60,222 nucleotides of DNA from an uncultured Lachnospiraceae bacterium (GTDB lineage: Bacteria; Bacillota; Clostridia; Lachnospirales; Lachnospiraceae), in the NCBI GenBank assembly GCA_944383835.1, contig CALWRE010000036.1, positions 1 through 60,222 on the forward strand, read 5' to 3'. The notes beneath the pieces are model-generated. The model searched no databases. It had not been told where the DNA came from and worked only from the letters and a program-made list of their open reading frames with translations. The translations under genes and the position numbers were made by a program. Of the stretch, positions 39,444 through 49,653 are shown in pieces; position 1 is the stretch's first letter, and every line of letters starts with the position of its first letter.

Positions 39444-40973
39444 ATGCCCTCCTACCTTCCCAGCTGGAAACGCAACCCCATACTGACCGGCACGATCGTC
39501 CTGACTCTGGCCGGGTTCTTGAGCCGCATCATCGGCTTTTTTTACCGTATTTTCCTCTCCCAGCAGATCGGCGCCGAGGGAATGGGCGTCTATCAGCTGA
39601 TTTTCCCTGTTTTCAGCGTCTGCTTTTCTCTGTGCTGCGGTCCGGTACAGACCGCCATCTCCCGCTATGTGGCGGCCCAAAACACGATTCCCCGTGCGAA
39701 GGCCAAAAGGGAGGGCTCGCCGGAATCTGTCCTTCTCGCCGGTCTGATTCTGTCCTTTAGCCTGGCCTGCGCCTGCGCTTTGGTCATGTATATCGGCTCC
39801 GAATTCATCGCTGATCGAATCCTCTTAGAACCCCGCTGCGGCAGCCTGCTGCGGCTGATGGCCGTAACCGTACCGGTGAGCTCCCTGCACTGCTGCATCA
39901 GCGGCTACTATTACGGACTCCAGAAGGCTTCGATTCCCGCTTTCGCCCAACTGGCCGAGCAGGCCGCCCGGGTCATATCCGTCTTTCTGATTTCTTCTGT
40001 CCTGACGGCCCAGGGGCGTGAAGTCACCACCGCCACCGCCGTCTGGGGGATGGTCTGCGGGGAATTTGCCTCTCTCTGCTTTTCCGGCACCTCCTACTTG
40101 CTCCGCCGGGGAAAGTCCAGGGAGCGCAGGGCTCCTTTCACCTACCTGCCCAAAATCGTCGCCCTGGCCCTGCCCCTTGCCGCCACCCGGCTGAGCTTGA
40201 GCATCCTGCAGAGTGCCGAGGCCGTCCTGATTCCCAGCCGCTTAAAGCTGTACGGCCTCACGGATACCCAGGCTTTGAGCATCTACGGCGTCCTGACCGG
40301 CATGGCCTATCCCTTTATCCTCTTTCCCTCCGCTGTAATCAATTCCGTTTCCGTAATGCTTCTGCCGGATATGGCCCAGTCTCAGTCCATGGGCAATCAG
40401 GAGCGGATCGACCTCACCACCAGCCGCACGGTGACAAGCAGCCTGTATCTGGGCATCCTGTGCACCGGCCTTTTTCTTTTTTACGGGGCGGATATGGGAG
40501 AAATCCTCTTTTCCAGCAGCCTGGCCGGCAGCTATATCACGACGCTGTCCTGGCTGTGCCCCTTTCTCTATCTTTCCACCACCCTCGGCAGTATTCTGAA
40601 CGGCCTTGGGCGTACCCGAGCCACCTTCGGCCATAACATCGCCTGCCTCTGCTCCCAGCTGGCCTTCATCCTCCTTCTCGTTCCCTTCATCGGAATTCAA
40701 GGGTATCTTTACGGCCTCCTTTTTGGCGAGCTTTTGCTGACAATCCTTCACCTGTTCACCGTCCGGCGGCTGGTGCATATCGATTATGACGTTTTCCACC
40801 ATCTGCTGCGCCCCCTGGGCGCCCTGGGGATCGCCGCCTTTTTATCCAAAAAAATAACCGGGGCTTTCCTTGCCCCGGCCATAAGCCTGCCTGTTATCCG
40901 GCTGGCTCTTTCCTGCGCTTTATTGGTACTGCTTTACGGTTTTCTTCTGCTTGGCAGCCGAAAGAAACGATAG
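39444..40973 (+). CDS. Polysaccharide/lipid II flippase family protein (SpoVB/MurJ-like)
   Basis: 509 aa with about 14 helices. TIVLTLAGFLSRIIGFFYRIFLSQQIGAEGMGVYQLIFP is the typical opening of SpoVB-type MOP flippases. These move cell-wall or spore-cortex precursors across the membrane. Its last 40 bp overlap the end of the convergent ThrE-type gene. Confidence 0.9.
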   Translation: MPSYLPSWKRNPILTGTIVLTLAGFLSRIIGFFYRIFLSQQIGAEGMGVYQLIFPVFSVCFSLCCGPVQTAISRYVAAQNTIPRAKAKREGSPESVLLAGLILSFSLACACALVMYIGSEFIADRILLEPRCGSLLRLMAVTVPVSSLHCCISGYYYGLQKASIPAFAQLAEQAARVISVFLISSVLTAQGREVTTATAVWGMVCGEFASLCFSGTSYLLRRGKSRERRAPFTYLPKIVALALPLAATRLSLSILQSAEAVLIPSRLKLYGLTDTQALSIYGVLTGMAYPFILFPSAVINSVSVMLLPDMAQSQSMGNQERIDLTTSRTVTSSLYLGILCTGLFLFYGADMGEILFSSSLAGSYITTLSWLCPFLYLSTTLGSILNGLGRTRATFGHNIACLCSQLAFILLLVPFIGIQGYLYGLLFGELLLTILHLFTVRRLVHIDYDVFHHLLRPLGALGIAAFLSKKITGAFLAPAISLPVIRLALSCALLVLLYGFLLLGSRKKR

Positions 40974-41386
40974 GGGAGTTCAAATACGATCACGATGGCC
41001 AGCACAATGGCCACAGCCGCCTTTACCGCGGCAAAGCCGTTGGATAAAGCAAGAGCCAGCTGATCCGTCACCAAGTAATAGGCCGTCCAATAGATCCCGG
41101 CTCCCGGCACCAGAGGGAAGATCCCGGAAATCAGAAACACCGTCACCGGGCATCTCTCCCGGACGGCAAAAAAGCGGGACAGAAGGACGACCAACACGGT
41201 TGCAAAAAACGTAGCCTCCGCCGCCGTGCATAGGCCCGGATCCGTGAGCAGGGCATAGACAAGCCAACCCGCCCCGCCAATCCATCCGCAGTAAGGATAG
41301 TATTTTTTCGGTACGCCAAATAGGAGGGAAAAGGCCATCGTGCCCACGGCAGCCGCAGCAATCTCCCATATCACAGCCATACTCAT
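40934..41386 (-). CDS. Threonine/serine exporter, short subunit (ThrE_2/DUF3815)
   Basis: 150 aa, four to five helices; AFSLLFGVPKKYYPYCGWIGG and SGIFPLVPGAGIYWTAYYL are diagnostic. Forms the second half of a split ThrE-type exporter with the gene upstream, whose stop overlaps this ATG (ATGA). GGGGAGG precedes it. Confidence 0.92.
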   Translation of the reverse strand: MSMAVIWEIAAAAVGTMAFSLLFGVPKKYYPYCGWIGGAGWLVYALLTDPGLCTAAEATFFATVLVVLLSRFFAVRERCPVTVFLISGIFPLVPGAGIYWTAYYLVTDQLALALSNGFAAVKAAVAIVLAIVIVFELPYRFFRLPSRRKP

Positions 41387-42207
41387 AGCAGCACCTCCCC
41401 CGCCAGCCGTCGATAGATGGTAAACATAACGCCCACGCCAATGGCAATGCACAGGAAAACCAAAATCGCGTCCAAAAGCCGAACCGCTCCGGAGATATAA
41501 TCTCCATCCGCGATATCCCGAATCCCATTGGTAAAAGGGACTCCCGGAACCAGAGGGATGATGGAACCAATAATCATGCGGTCCAACTGCTCTCCCAATC
41601 CCAAACGGTAAAGAAGAATGCAGGCCAGAGTCACCAGGGCGCCTCCGCCGATATTTCCCACGATTTTAGAAAGATGAGGGCTGCTCACCTTCAGCAAATA
41701 TAGATACAAAATCAGACCCGCTATAAAAGCGGCCGCGCTGTCTAAGAGACCGCCCCCAAACAGGTAGCAAAAGCAGCCGCTGCCGATGCCGGAGGCCAGA
41801 ATCTGCATTTTCTCCGGTTTGCCGGGAAGATTCCGGATCTCCTCCAGTCTGTCTCTCACCTGCCGGATTGTAAAGTGGCCTTCCTCCACCTCTCTGGACA
41901 GCTGATTAACCGCTACCACCCGGTCGAGCCTCGCCCCCTTCACCGGGATATGCAGAACCTTGGCAAAATTTCCCTTCTCCCCGTTGCCCCCCGTAGCAAA
42001 AATCCCATTGCTCAGGACAAAGAAATTGTCCGATTTCACCCCAAAATGACGGCAGATCCGATCCATCGTCTCCTCGACGCGAAAGATTTCCGCCCCATTC
42101 TCCAAAAGAATATGCCCTGCCTCCATGGCCGCTTCCAGCACTGCGCTCTCATCTGTCTCCGAAGCCAGGCCCTCATCTGTCTCTCTTGTCATTTTCTCTG
42201 TCTCCAT
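41383..42207 (-). CDS. Threonine/serine exporter, large subunit (ThrP/DUF1212)
   Basis: 274 aa. An N-terminal cytoplasmic domain ([19 protein letters not shown]) is followed by five helices with [24 protein letters not shown]. Exports threonine and serine together with the short subunit. Divergent from tdh-kbl, so synthesis, export and breakdown of threonine are controlled at one locus. Confidence 0.93.
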   Translation of the reverse strand: METEKMTRETDEGLASETDESAVLEAAMEAGHILLENGAEIFRVEETMDRICRHFGVKSDNFFVLSNGIFATGGNGEKGNFAKVLHIPVKGARLDRVVAVNQLSREVEEGHFTIRQVRDRLEEIRNLPGKPEKMQILASGIGSGCFCYLFGGGLLDSAAAFIAGLILYLYLLKVSSPHLSKIVGNIGGGALVTLACILLYRLGLGEQLDRMIIGSIIPLVPGVPFTNGIRDIADGDYISGAVRLLDAILVFLCIAIGVGVMFTIYRRLAGEVLL

Positions 42208-42434
42208 CGCTGCAAATACTCCCGCTTTTTACTTGCCGTCCGCATATTCGTCCGTATATTCGTCCGCACATTTTCAACAGCTATAAAATATCACAGATAG
42301 CCGTTTCGTTCAATACTGTTTCACACCATATCGTTTGGCGGAATCCCCTTGCTAAAACAGTTGAAAAGCTTTCCGCTTTGGGGTACTATGTAAGCGGAGG
42401 ATTCAAATTAATCATTTTATGGAGGAAAATATTT

Positions 42435-43487
42435 ATGAGCGAGCAGACAATGTGGGCTCTGGTAAAAGAGCAGCCGGCAGAGGGGCTCTGGATGAAACGC
42501 GTGCCTGTTCCCGAGGTCGGCCCTAACGACGTCAAGATCAAGATTCACAAGACCGCCATCTGCGGCACAGACGTACATATCTATCAATGGAACGAATGGG
42601 CGCAGCACACCATTCCCGTTGGCCTGACCGCAGGCCATGAATACGTGGGCGAAGTGGCAGAGGTAGGAGCCGGCGTCCAAGGCTATCAGGTCGGCGACCT
42701 GGTGTCCGGCGAAGGACATATTACCTGCGGCAAATGCCGCAACTGCTTGGAAGGACATAAGGAAAACTGCAGGGATGCCAAGGGCGTAGGCGTCAACCGC
42801 AACGGCGCATTCGCCGAATATCTGGTGATTCCCTCTTCTAATGTATGGCCCTGCAATCCCGTCATCCCCGAGGAACTCTATGCCATCTTTGATCCCTTTG
42901 GCAACGCTACCCACGCCGCCCTCTCCTACGATGTTCTGGGCGAAGACGTGCTGATCACCGGGGCAGGCCCCATCGGAATCATGGCGGCGGCCATCGCCAA
43001 TTTTGCCGGAGCCCGGCATGTGGTCGTGACCGATATGAACCCCTACCGCCTGGACCTGGCCCGCAGGCTGGGCGCTACCCGGACGGTCAATCTGAAAGAA
43101 GAAAAGCTGCAGGATGTGATGAAGGATATCGGCATGAGCGAAGGCTTTGATATCGGCCTGGAAATGTCCGGCAGCCAATCCGGCCTGGCCGACATGATCC
43201 ACAACATGAAGCACGGCGGAAAGATCGCCCTTTTGGGACTGCAAGGAACCCAAACGGTGGTGGATCTGGAGACGGTGATTTTCAACGGCCTGAATATCCG
43301 CGGCATCTACGGCCGCAAGGTCTGGGACACCTGGTACAAAATGTCCACGATGATTCAGGCCGGCCTGGATATCTCGCCCATCATCACCCACCGCTTCGAC
43401 ATCCGCGATTACGAGAAGGGCTTCGCAGCTATGATTTCCGGCCAATCCGGCAAGGTAATCCTGGACTGGTCCCATATCAACGACTAA
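42435..43487 (+). CDS. tdh: L-threonine 3-dehydrogenase
   Basis: 350 aa zinc-dependent MDR. The catalytic zinc site C43-G-T-D-V-H48 and GHE in TAGHEYVGE, the structural zinc cluster [11 protein letters not shown]...C, and NAD-binding [13 protein letters not shown]. Oxidises threonine to 2-amino-3-ketobutyrate. TATGGAGG precedes ATG 42435. First of a tdh-kbl operon, the standard pair. Confidence 0.95.
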   Translation: MSEQTMWALVKEQPAEGLWMKRVPVPEVGPNDVKIKIHKTAICGTDVHIYQWNEWAQHTIPVGLTAGHEYVGEVAEVGAGVQGYQVGDLVSGEGHITCGKCRNCLEGHKENCRDAKGVGVNRNGAFAEYLVIPSSNVWPCNPVIPEELYAIFDPFGNATHAALSYDVLGEDVLITGAGPIGIMAAAIANFAGARHVVVTDMNPYRLDLARRLGATRTVNLKEEKLQDVMKDIGMSEGFDIGLEMSGSQSGLADMIHNMKHGGKIALLGLQGTQTVVDLETVIFNGLNIRGIYGRKVWDTWYKMSTMIQAGLDISPIITHRFDIRDYEKGFAAMISGQSGKVILDWSHIND

Positions 43488-43509
43488 TTAGGGAAAAGGA
43501 GATTTAAAA

Positions 43510-44706
43510 ATGGCACGTAAAGACGATATTTTAAACATTTATGCAAAAGAAGTGGAGGATATCCGGGAGGCCGGCCTGTTCAAAGGCGAAGCTCCTTTTG
43601 TATCTCCGCAGGGTTCCCATGTAAAAATGCAGGATGGCAGAGAGCTTCTGTGCATGTGCGCCAACAACTATCTGGGACTGGGCGACAATAAGCGCCTGAT
43701 CGACGCGGCCAAAAGGGCCTACGACGAAAAAGGCTTCGGCGTAGCATCCGTGCGTTTCATCTGCGGCACCCAGGACATTCACAAGGAACTGGAGAAAAAG
43801 ATCTCCGATTTTCTGGGAACCGACGACACGATTCTCTACTCCTCCTGCTTTGATGCCAACGGCGGCCTCTTTGAGACGATCCTTTCCGAGCAGGATGCCG
43901 TCATCAGCGACGAGCTCAATCACGCCTCCATCATCGACGGCGTCCGGCTGTGCAAGGCCAAGCGCTACCGCTATAAAAACAATAACATGGAAGATCTGGA
44001 GGCCAAGCTTCAGGCGGCCGACGCTGACGGGGCCAGGATCAAGCTGATCGCCACCGACGGCGTTTTCTCCATGGACGGCATCATCTGCAACCTGAAAGGC
44101 GTCTGTGATCTGGCGGACAAGTACCACGCCCTGGTGATGGTGGACGACAGCCATGCCGTGGGCTTTGTGGGCAAACACGGCCGCGGCACGCCGGAATACT
44201 GCGGTGTGGAGGGCCGCGTGGACATTATCACCGGCACCCTGGGCAAAGCCCTGGGCGGCGCCTCCGGCGGATACACCTCCGGGCGCAGGGAAATCATCGA
44301 CCTGCTGCGCCAGAGAAGCCGCCCTTACCTGTTCTCCAACTCCTTAGCGCCCGCCATTGCCGGCGCCAGCATTGAAATGTTTAATATGCTGGAGGAGAGC
44401 ACCGAGCTGCGCGACCATCTGGAAGAAATAACGGCATACTACCGCAGTCAGCTGGTGGAAAAGGGCTTTGATATCATCGACGGCGTCCATCCCTGCGTGC
44501 CCATAATGCTCTACGACGAGCATCTGGCCGCCGAGTACGCTGCCAAAATGATGGAGAAAGGCGTCTACGTGGTTGCTTTCTCCTATCCCGTAGTCCCCAA
44601 GGGCAAGGCCAGAATCCGTACACAGGTCTGCGCCAGCCATACCAAAGAAGACATCGATTTCGTTATCAAATGCTTCTGCGAGACCAGAGACGAAATCGGC
44701 CGGTAA
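43510..44706 (+). CDS. kbl: Glycine C-acetyltransferase (2-amino-3-ketobutyrate CoA ligase)
   Basis: 398 aa fold type I PLP enzyme. The PLP lysine is in [32 protein letters not shown] and the N-terminal NNYLGL are conserved. Splits aminoketobutyrate with CoA into glycine and acetyl-CoA, completing the pathway started by tdh 22 bp upstream. A 14-bp tandem duplication (CGGCCGGTAAAGCA twice) spans its stop codon. Confidence 0.96.
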   Translation: MARKDDILNIYAKEVEDIREAGLFKGEAPFVSPQGSHVKMQDGRELLCMCANNYLGLGDNKRLIDAAKRAYDEKGFGVASVRFICGTQDIHKELEKKISDFLGTDDTILYSSCFDANGGLFETILSEQDAVISDELNHASIIDGVRLCKAKRYRYKNNNMEDLEAKLQAADADGARIKLIATDGVFSMDGIICNLKGVCDLADKYHALVMVDDSHAVGFVGKHGRGTPEYCGVEGRVDIITGTLGKALGGASGGYTSGRREIIDLLRQRSRPYLFSNSLAPAIAGASIEMFNMLEESTELRDHLEEITAYYRSQLVEKGFDIIDGVHPCVPIMLYDEHLAAEYAAKMMEKGVYVVAFSYPVVPKGKARIRTQVCASHTKEDIDFVIKCFCETRDEIGR

Positions 44707-44737
44707 AGCACGGCCGGTAAAGCAGCCCATATTTTCA

Positions 44738-44773
44738 GGGACCGGCGGGAATTTCCTCGCCGGTCCCCTTTTT
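44738..44773 (+). terminator. Terminator of tdh-kbl
   Basis: GGGACCGGCG/CGCCGGTCCC stem (44738-44747 with 44758-44767) followed by CTTTTTTAG. Confidence 0.9.
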
Positions 44774-44971
44774 TAGTGCGCCTGGCGGTGCATGTTTCTC
44801 TTCATCTCGCCATATATTTGATACCACTCATTATACGTACAGGGCTGCTATGGGAATCAATTCAGCCATGCTTTCCCATGCGAAGCAGCCACTTTGCGCA
44901 ATTATCACCGCAAAGAGACGCGTTAAAAATTCGTTTTGGCACATTGGCAATCAAAATAAGTGTTTTTACCC

Positions 44972-46192
44972 CTAAAGCAGCATGCTGACAGGAATAAACA
45001 AATATGGAAATACCGCGTTTGTCCACGACAGTGTCTGGAGGAAATCCGCCACCCCAACGGGAGTCGTCGCCAGCATAAGAATATACGGCGCCTTCAAAAA
45101 TCCAAGCGCATACCCTGCATAATTCAATAATACATATACCACCGGGCACAAAATATAAGGAATCCCTAAAATAGGATTGTAAATAATCGGCATTCCAAAA
45201 ACAACCGGCTCATTGATATTAAAAAAGCTTGGAATAACGGAAGCCTTACAGATCGCCTTTATTTGCTTTGATCTGCTTTTAAGCCCCAGCAAAACCAACC
45301 CCAGTGTACAGCCGGTGCCTCCAACAGCCGCATGATGGAATAACAGCAGAATCAGAGAAAACACAGGCTCCAGACCCTGTGTTACCAATTGGGCGTTTGC
45401 CAATACTGCCTCCATATAGAACGGAAGCAGCGAAATGCATACTACCATAGAGCCATGGATTCCGGTAAAACAGAGCAGGCAGGCAACAATTCCTGCAATG
45501 ACGATCCCCGGCGCAGAATTTAATGCCCCTAAAGGAATTGACAGCAAATACATGATCAATAACGGCAGCGTTGTACCAAATGCCCTTTCTAACACCTCGC
45601 TGATACCATAAAATATCAGCAGGCTAAAAAACATGGGAATCATAGCCGTAAAAGACGAGGACAGACTTTCCGGCACTACATCCGGCAGCTTTACAACGAT
45701 ATTTTTCTCTGTACAAAAGGTGATGATCTTCACCGTAACCAGCGCTACTATAATTGCAGTAAAAATACCTCCGCCGCCCAAACAGGTAGTATCCAAAACC
45801 GTCATTGTAGAGCCGTCTGCTAACGTTACCGTCTGTGCCGGCGCTGCCACCAGAATAAATATCAGCAGAGAAGAGATTCCTGCAGAAACCGGCGACTTCA
45901 GCCGATTCAGCTTCGCGCTGACATAGGCAATCCCAAAAACAATTACCAACGACATCATTCCACAGGTCATATTATAAGGCTTTACGAGAAGACTATAGAC
46001 TACGCCGTCCGTTTCAATCAGCCCACTATAGGTCAGCAGATTAGCGACAATCATAAAGACCGTCCCCACTAGTGTAATACCCGTTCCTGTCATCAAGCCA
46101 CCGCTGATTGCGGAAAAAGTCTTACTATTACTAAATTTCTGACCGATCGCCGTCTATTTCTGAAAAAATTTGCTTTCCACTAGTTTATCCAT
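44972..46192 (-). pseudogene. PTS IIC, lactose/cellobiose family, with premature amber
   Basis: The natural start is ATG 46192 (MDKLVESKFFQK), and codon 13 is TAG (46154-46156). The frame then continues (TAIGQKFSNSK...SAISGGLMTGTGITLVG) through a normal IIC body of about 390 aa with GIHGSMV and NEPVVFGMPIIYNP, the sugar-binding loop. The C-terminus, ending PVSMLL, also looks slightly short for the family. Without suppression no full-length protein is made; a downstream ATG would lack the first helix. Confidence 0.85.
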
Positions 46193-46202
46193 AGTTCCCT
46201 CC

Positions 46203-46919
46203 CTATAACTCTTCCCCATTCGATTCAATCACCTTTGCAAACCAGTAATAGCTTTTCTTTTTTGACCGTTTCAGATCTCTTATCTCCTGGTCTGTCCTAT
46301 TGACATAAATAAATCCATATCGTTTTCTCATTTCGCCGGATGAACTCAAAAGGTCGATAGGCCCCCAAGTCAAAAAGCCCATGAGATCCACACCATATTC
46401 TTCTACTGCTTCCATTTGTACCAGACTGGCCACGTTCTGCTCATTAAAAGGAATGTAGTATCTCACCCTCCCTTTAAAATGTTCCATGATAAGACGTGCG
46501 TAATTCTCGTAGGCTTCCACCATTTTCCGACTGCACCAGCCTCCATACTTTTCAAGCAGCTTCATCGGAATATCAAAATGATATAGACAGATGACAGGCT
46601 CCATTCCCTTTTCTATCAGATCATTTACAAATGAATCATAAAATGCCAGTCCCTTTTGATTTACCTCTCCTTCCCCATCTGGAAGTACCCTTACCCAGCT
46701 GACGGAAAAGCGGTAGGCATTGAAATGCATTCCCGCAAACAATGCGTTATCCTCTTTATAATGATGATAGCTGTCTATAGCAGTTTTCCAATCGGAATGA
46801 TCAGGCTTAGCAGGCAGTACATCATAAATACTCACACCTTTTCCATCCTCATTGTAAGCGCCTTCTGTCTGCATGGAGGATACAGAGCCACCCCACATAA
46901 AATCTTTTTGAAACCCCAT
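46203..46919 (-). pseudogene. 6-phospho-beta-glucosidase (GH1) with large internal deletion
   Basis: 238 aa versus about 470 for GH1. The N-terminal half is normal (FMWGGSVSSMQTEGAY; YRFSVSWVRVLP; the acid/base Glu in PFNEQN). It then jumps to the family's C-terminal end (EEYGVDLMGFLTWGPIDLLS, RYGFIYVNRTDQ, LKRSKKKSYYWF). The middle, including the nucleophile Glu of the TENG motif, is gone, yet the frame is kept. Catalysis is not expected. Confidence 0.88.
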
Positions 46920-46928
46920 AGCTTTTAC

Positions 46929-47225
46929 CTACTTTACGAGATTTTTTGCCAATTTATAAATAGCTTCGCAATTGCTCAAAGCATAATCCGCCGCCGGAAT
47001 GACAGCTCCGGGAAGCTTTATGCCTTCCTTAATCTCTTCCAGGCGAAACCCAATCTGAGGACCCAGCAAAAAGCAGTCAAACTGACTTAAATCCTCATCA
47101 AAATATGTCGCAAAAGACGTCGCCTTTACCACTATTTCGTTGTGTGTACTGCTACCCCATTTTTCCAGTTTTTTCATGAGCAGACTAGTAGAAGTCCCTG
47201 CGTTACAGATCAATAAAATTCTCAT
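46929..47225 (-). CDS. PTS IIB component, lactose/cellobiose family
   Basis: 98 aa; the phosphorylated Cys8 lies in LLICNAGTSTSLL, and FLLGPQIGFRLEEI is typical. Appears intact. Between IIA and the GH1 remnant. Confidence 0.93.
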   Translation of the reverse strand: MRILLICNAGTSTSLLMKKLEKWGSSTHNEIVVKATSFATYFDEDLSQFDCFLLGPQIGFRLEEIKEGIKLPGAVIPAADYALSNCEAIYKLAKNLVK

Positions 47226-47236
47226 GTCCTTTCTCC

Positions 47237-47563
47237 TTACACTTCCCCAAATAATTTTTCATACAATTCCATAAATTCCTGAGAATACTCCAAGGTATTT
47301 TCTGCAGTTACCAAGTGACATTGTGCATGTACTGACAGCGTATTCTGTTGAATCTGTATTTCCCCACTTACTTCCTTCTGAAGAAGATCGAAGTGGGTAC
47401 GATGTGCCGCTTGCAATGCCTCCTTGCTTTTTTCGTACACCTCCCTGGCCTTTTCAAATTGTCCCACCTTTGCCAGACGCAGCGCTTCAATTGCCTTCGT
47501 TTTCGCTTCGCCTGCACTTACAATGATCAGCATACAATACTCTTCCAATGCTTCGCCGTCCAT
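47237..47563 (-). CDS. PTS IIA component, lactose/cellobiose family
   Basis: 108 aa three-helix protein; VSAGEAKTKAIEALRLAKVGQFEKA and the phosphorylation site in SVHAQCHLV. ATG 47563 has AAAAGGGGG upstream; the longer frame is rejected. First gene of the decayed PTS operon, divergent from a TetR. Confidence 0.9.
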   Translation of the reverse strand: MDGEALEEYCMLIIVSAGEAKTKAIEALRLAKVGQFEKAREVYEKSKEALQAAHRTHFDLLQKEVSGEIQIQQNTLSVHAQCHLVTAENTLEYSQEFMELYEKLFGEV

Positions 47564-47582
47564 AAAATTCCCCCTTTTATGA

Positions 47583-47680
47583 TTGACACAAATGTGACTT
47601 ATGGTACAATAATAACATACGATTTTTTTCTGTTTCAATAGTTCAGAATCCAAAGAAATGGTTGTGTCTCATTTGTGTCA
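47583..47680. promoter_or_regulatory. Divergent promoter with paired 11-bp operators
   Basis: TGACACAAATG (47584-47594) and its exact reverse complement CATTTGTGTCA (47670-47680) flank the PTS-TetR intergenic region. A plus-strand promoter TTGACA (47583-47588), 16 bp, TACAAT (47605-47610) overlaps the first copy; the second lies just before the TetR ribosome binding site. Confidence 0.7.
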
Positions 47681-47694
47681 TTAAGGAGAATGAT

Positions 47695-48236
47695 ATGTTT
47701 AATGTATCCAGCAATCCACGCGTTAACGAATCTATGAATCTGATCTGCAACGCTTTCTTAAATTTGGCCAGAGAAAAAAATTATTCCGCCATTTCCATCA
47801 CGGAAATTTGCAGCAGAGCCTCTGTCGCACGCAAAACCTTTTACCGCAATTTTGAGACCAAAGAAGATATTATAAATTGTATTCTTTTTCATAAGATGGG
47901 GGAAATTACCGATAAAATGAATGCAACTGACGAACCCTATCAGACCTTCTGCTGTTTTATGAACAATTGGAAAAAAACCTCGATATTTTGAGGCTATTGG
48001 ATAAAAATGATCTATTTGGAATGTTTAATGAATGCCTATCTGTTTATATCGACCTTCTGAGATTGCAGTCCTTTGCAGTTGATAAACTACAGAATCCTGA
48101 ACTGCTGTCCGAATATTACTACCGTGCTTATGCTGCCATTCTATCTACCATGTTGGAAACCTGGACCAAGAGAAATTTCCGGGATTCTCTGGAGGAACTT
48201 TACAAAGTATACCGGATGTTATTAAGCCAGCATTGA
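47695..48236 (+). pseudogene. TetR family regulator, frameshifted in A7
   Basis: From ATG 47695 (AAGGAGA upstream) the HTH is normal (YSAISITEICSRASVARKTFYRNFETKEDI). After FCCFMNNWKK the frame ends in TGA (47989-47991) just past a run of seven A (47971-47977). One more A joins it to NLDILRLLDKNDLFGMFNECLSVYI and the normal C-terminal domain to 48236. The full protein would be about 180 aa, the likely regulator of the divergent PTS. Confidence 0.82.
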
Positions 48237-48375
48237 GTTTGAAAACCTTTCATATAACGCTCCCTTGTGATGACCTCCTCGCCTTTCTTCACAAACTGGA
48301 TAGAACAACGGCCTTCTAAACCGTGAGTCACAGTTTCATGGTTCCTTCCGTACCTAGAAAGCTCTCACAAAGCTT

Positions 48376-49653
48376 TCATAAGTCCCCCTCAAATCTCACC
48401 ACACCTGCGTTTTCATCCACTGTATACCGCAAATCAAACAGCCGGCAAAAATTCTCCACCGTCACGCCCACGCAGAAAGTCGCTAAAACCTGATAATCCT
48501 CTTCCGATGTGACATAAGGGATATCCAAAGGAACCCCATTTTTCTCGATCGCAAGATTCAAAATTACATTGTCTGCAAATTCTGCCTTCATCGTCCAGGT
48601 ATTTTCCCCTATGGCCCAGGAACTTCGGTATATATCCTCTTCTTCTTTTGATCCTTCTTTTGATTCCTCTTCTGCTGCCTGATATGTGCCGCCCAGCGCC
48701 CGCACATATTCCCGAATAATCAGCGGAAAACTCATTCCATCGCTGACCAGGCCGATATCCATAACCATCATATAGGATTCCTGCTCCTCGCTGTACCAGC
48801 AATACTTGTAGTCATCGGTCGTCAGTCCATACGGCCCATATGGATTGTCATTATCATCATACAGCATTTCCTCGCCGTTTACTTCAATCGTCGTCAGCAG
48901 CGATACATGCTTATCCGCTAAATATTGCTCCGGAACATCGTCGCTCTTTTCGATCTCTCCGTCAACACACAGCTGCGCATAGACATTCGCCAGTCTGTCA
49001 TACAGCTCATCCCTGTCGTGCTGACCGTTGATTCCCACATCGGTTATATTGACCCAGGTCGTATGCCCCCATGCCTCTTCATCGGAACGCTGCCAGACCA
49101 GATGAACGGAGCTCAGCGGATACTCTGCCAGAAATTCCTCCGAATTATAGGCAAGTTCCTGCCGGTATACCCGATCCGCAGCCATTATGGTATCGATCAC
49201 CCGGTCGATATCCGCAAAAGACAGCAGATAAATCCAGCCATATTCCTCCAGATAATGACTGTCCGCCCGCAAAACCTGCTGTAGTTCATCCCGATACAGG
49301 TCATGAACAACGTTCACGTAATTGCAGGAAATCTCCCGATTATAAAAGCCGGTCTGTGTGGCGTCAATATAGATTGGGCTCAGATAGCTGTTAGCCTGAA
49401 AAGTCAGCTCCCGATTATCCGTTTCAAAGGAATATTCCATATTGTCCGGACTCTCCTCCACCAACTCACTTCCCACCAGATGATAGGGTTCTTCACAGAT
49501 TGTATCCACATATTCCAGCACTTCCTGCTGGCCATATATCTCGCTGTCCTTGTCCAGGCAGCCAGTCAAACCAAACGAGAAAGCCAGCCCCAGAACTGCA
49601 AAAAATGCCAATCTCACCCTTCCGCTCTTCAACCTTTCGCCTCCACAATACAT
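48376..49653 (-). CDS. Lipoprotein of unknown function
   Basis: 425 aa. An N-terminal signal with lipobox FGLTGC (Cys about residue 32) follows a basic start; the rest is soluble and acidic, with a Glu/Ser/Lys-rich loop (AEEESKEGSKEEEDI). ATG 49653 has GGAGGAG upstream. The sequence was not matched to a named family. It stands alone between convergent and divergent neighbours. Confidence 0.75.
   Translation of the reverse strand: MYCGGERLKSGRVRLAFFAVLGLAFSFGLTGCLDKDSEIYGQQEVLEYVDTICEEPYHLVGSELVEESPDNMEYSFETDNRELTFQANSYLSPIYIDATQTGFYNREISCNYVNVVHDLYRDELQQVLRADSHYLEEYGWIYLLSFADIDRVIDTIMAADRVYRQELAYNSEEFLAEYPLSSVHLVWQRSDEEAWGHTTWVNITDVGINGQHDRDELYDRLANVYAQLCVDGEIEKSDDVPEQYLADKHVSLLTTIEVNGEEMLYDDNDNPYGPYGLTTDDYKYCWYSEEQESYMMVMDIGLVSDGMSFPLIIREYVRALGGTYQAAEEESKEGSKEEEDIYRSSWAIGENTWTMKAEFADNVILNLAIEKNGVPLDIPYVTSEEDYQVLATFCVGVTVENFCRLFDLRYTVDENAGVVRFEGDL

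Noticed and set aside
48237..48375. About 50 open codons on the minus strand without a start (RYGRNHETVTHGLEG...)
   Set aside because: No start codon or ribosome binding site and no family recognised. It might be a gene remnant but cannot be supported.
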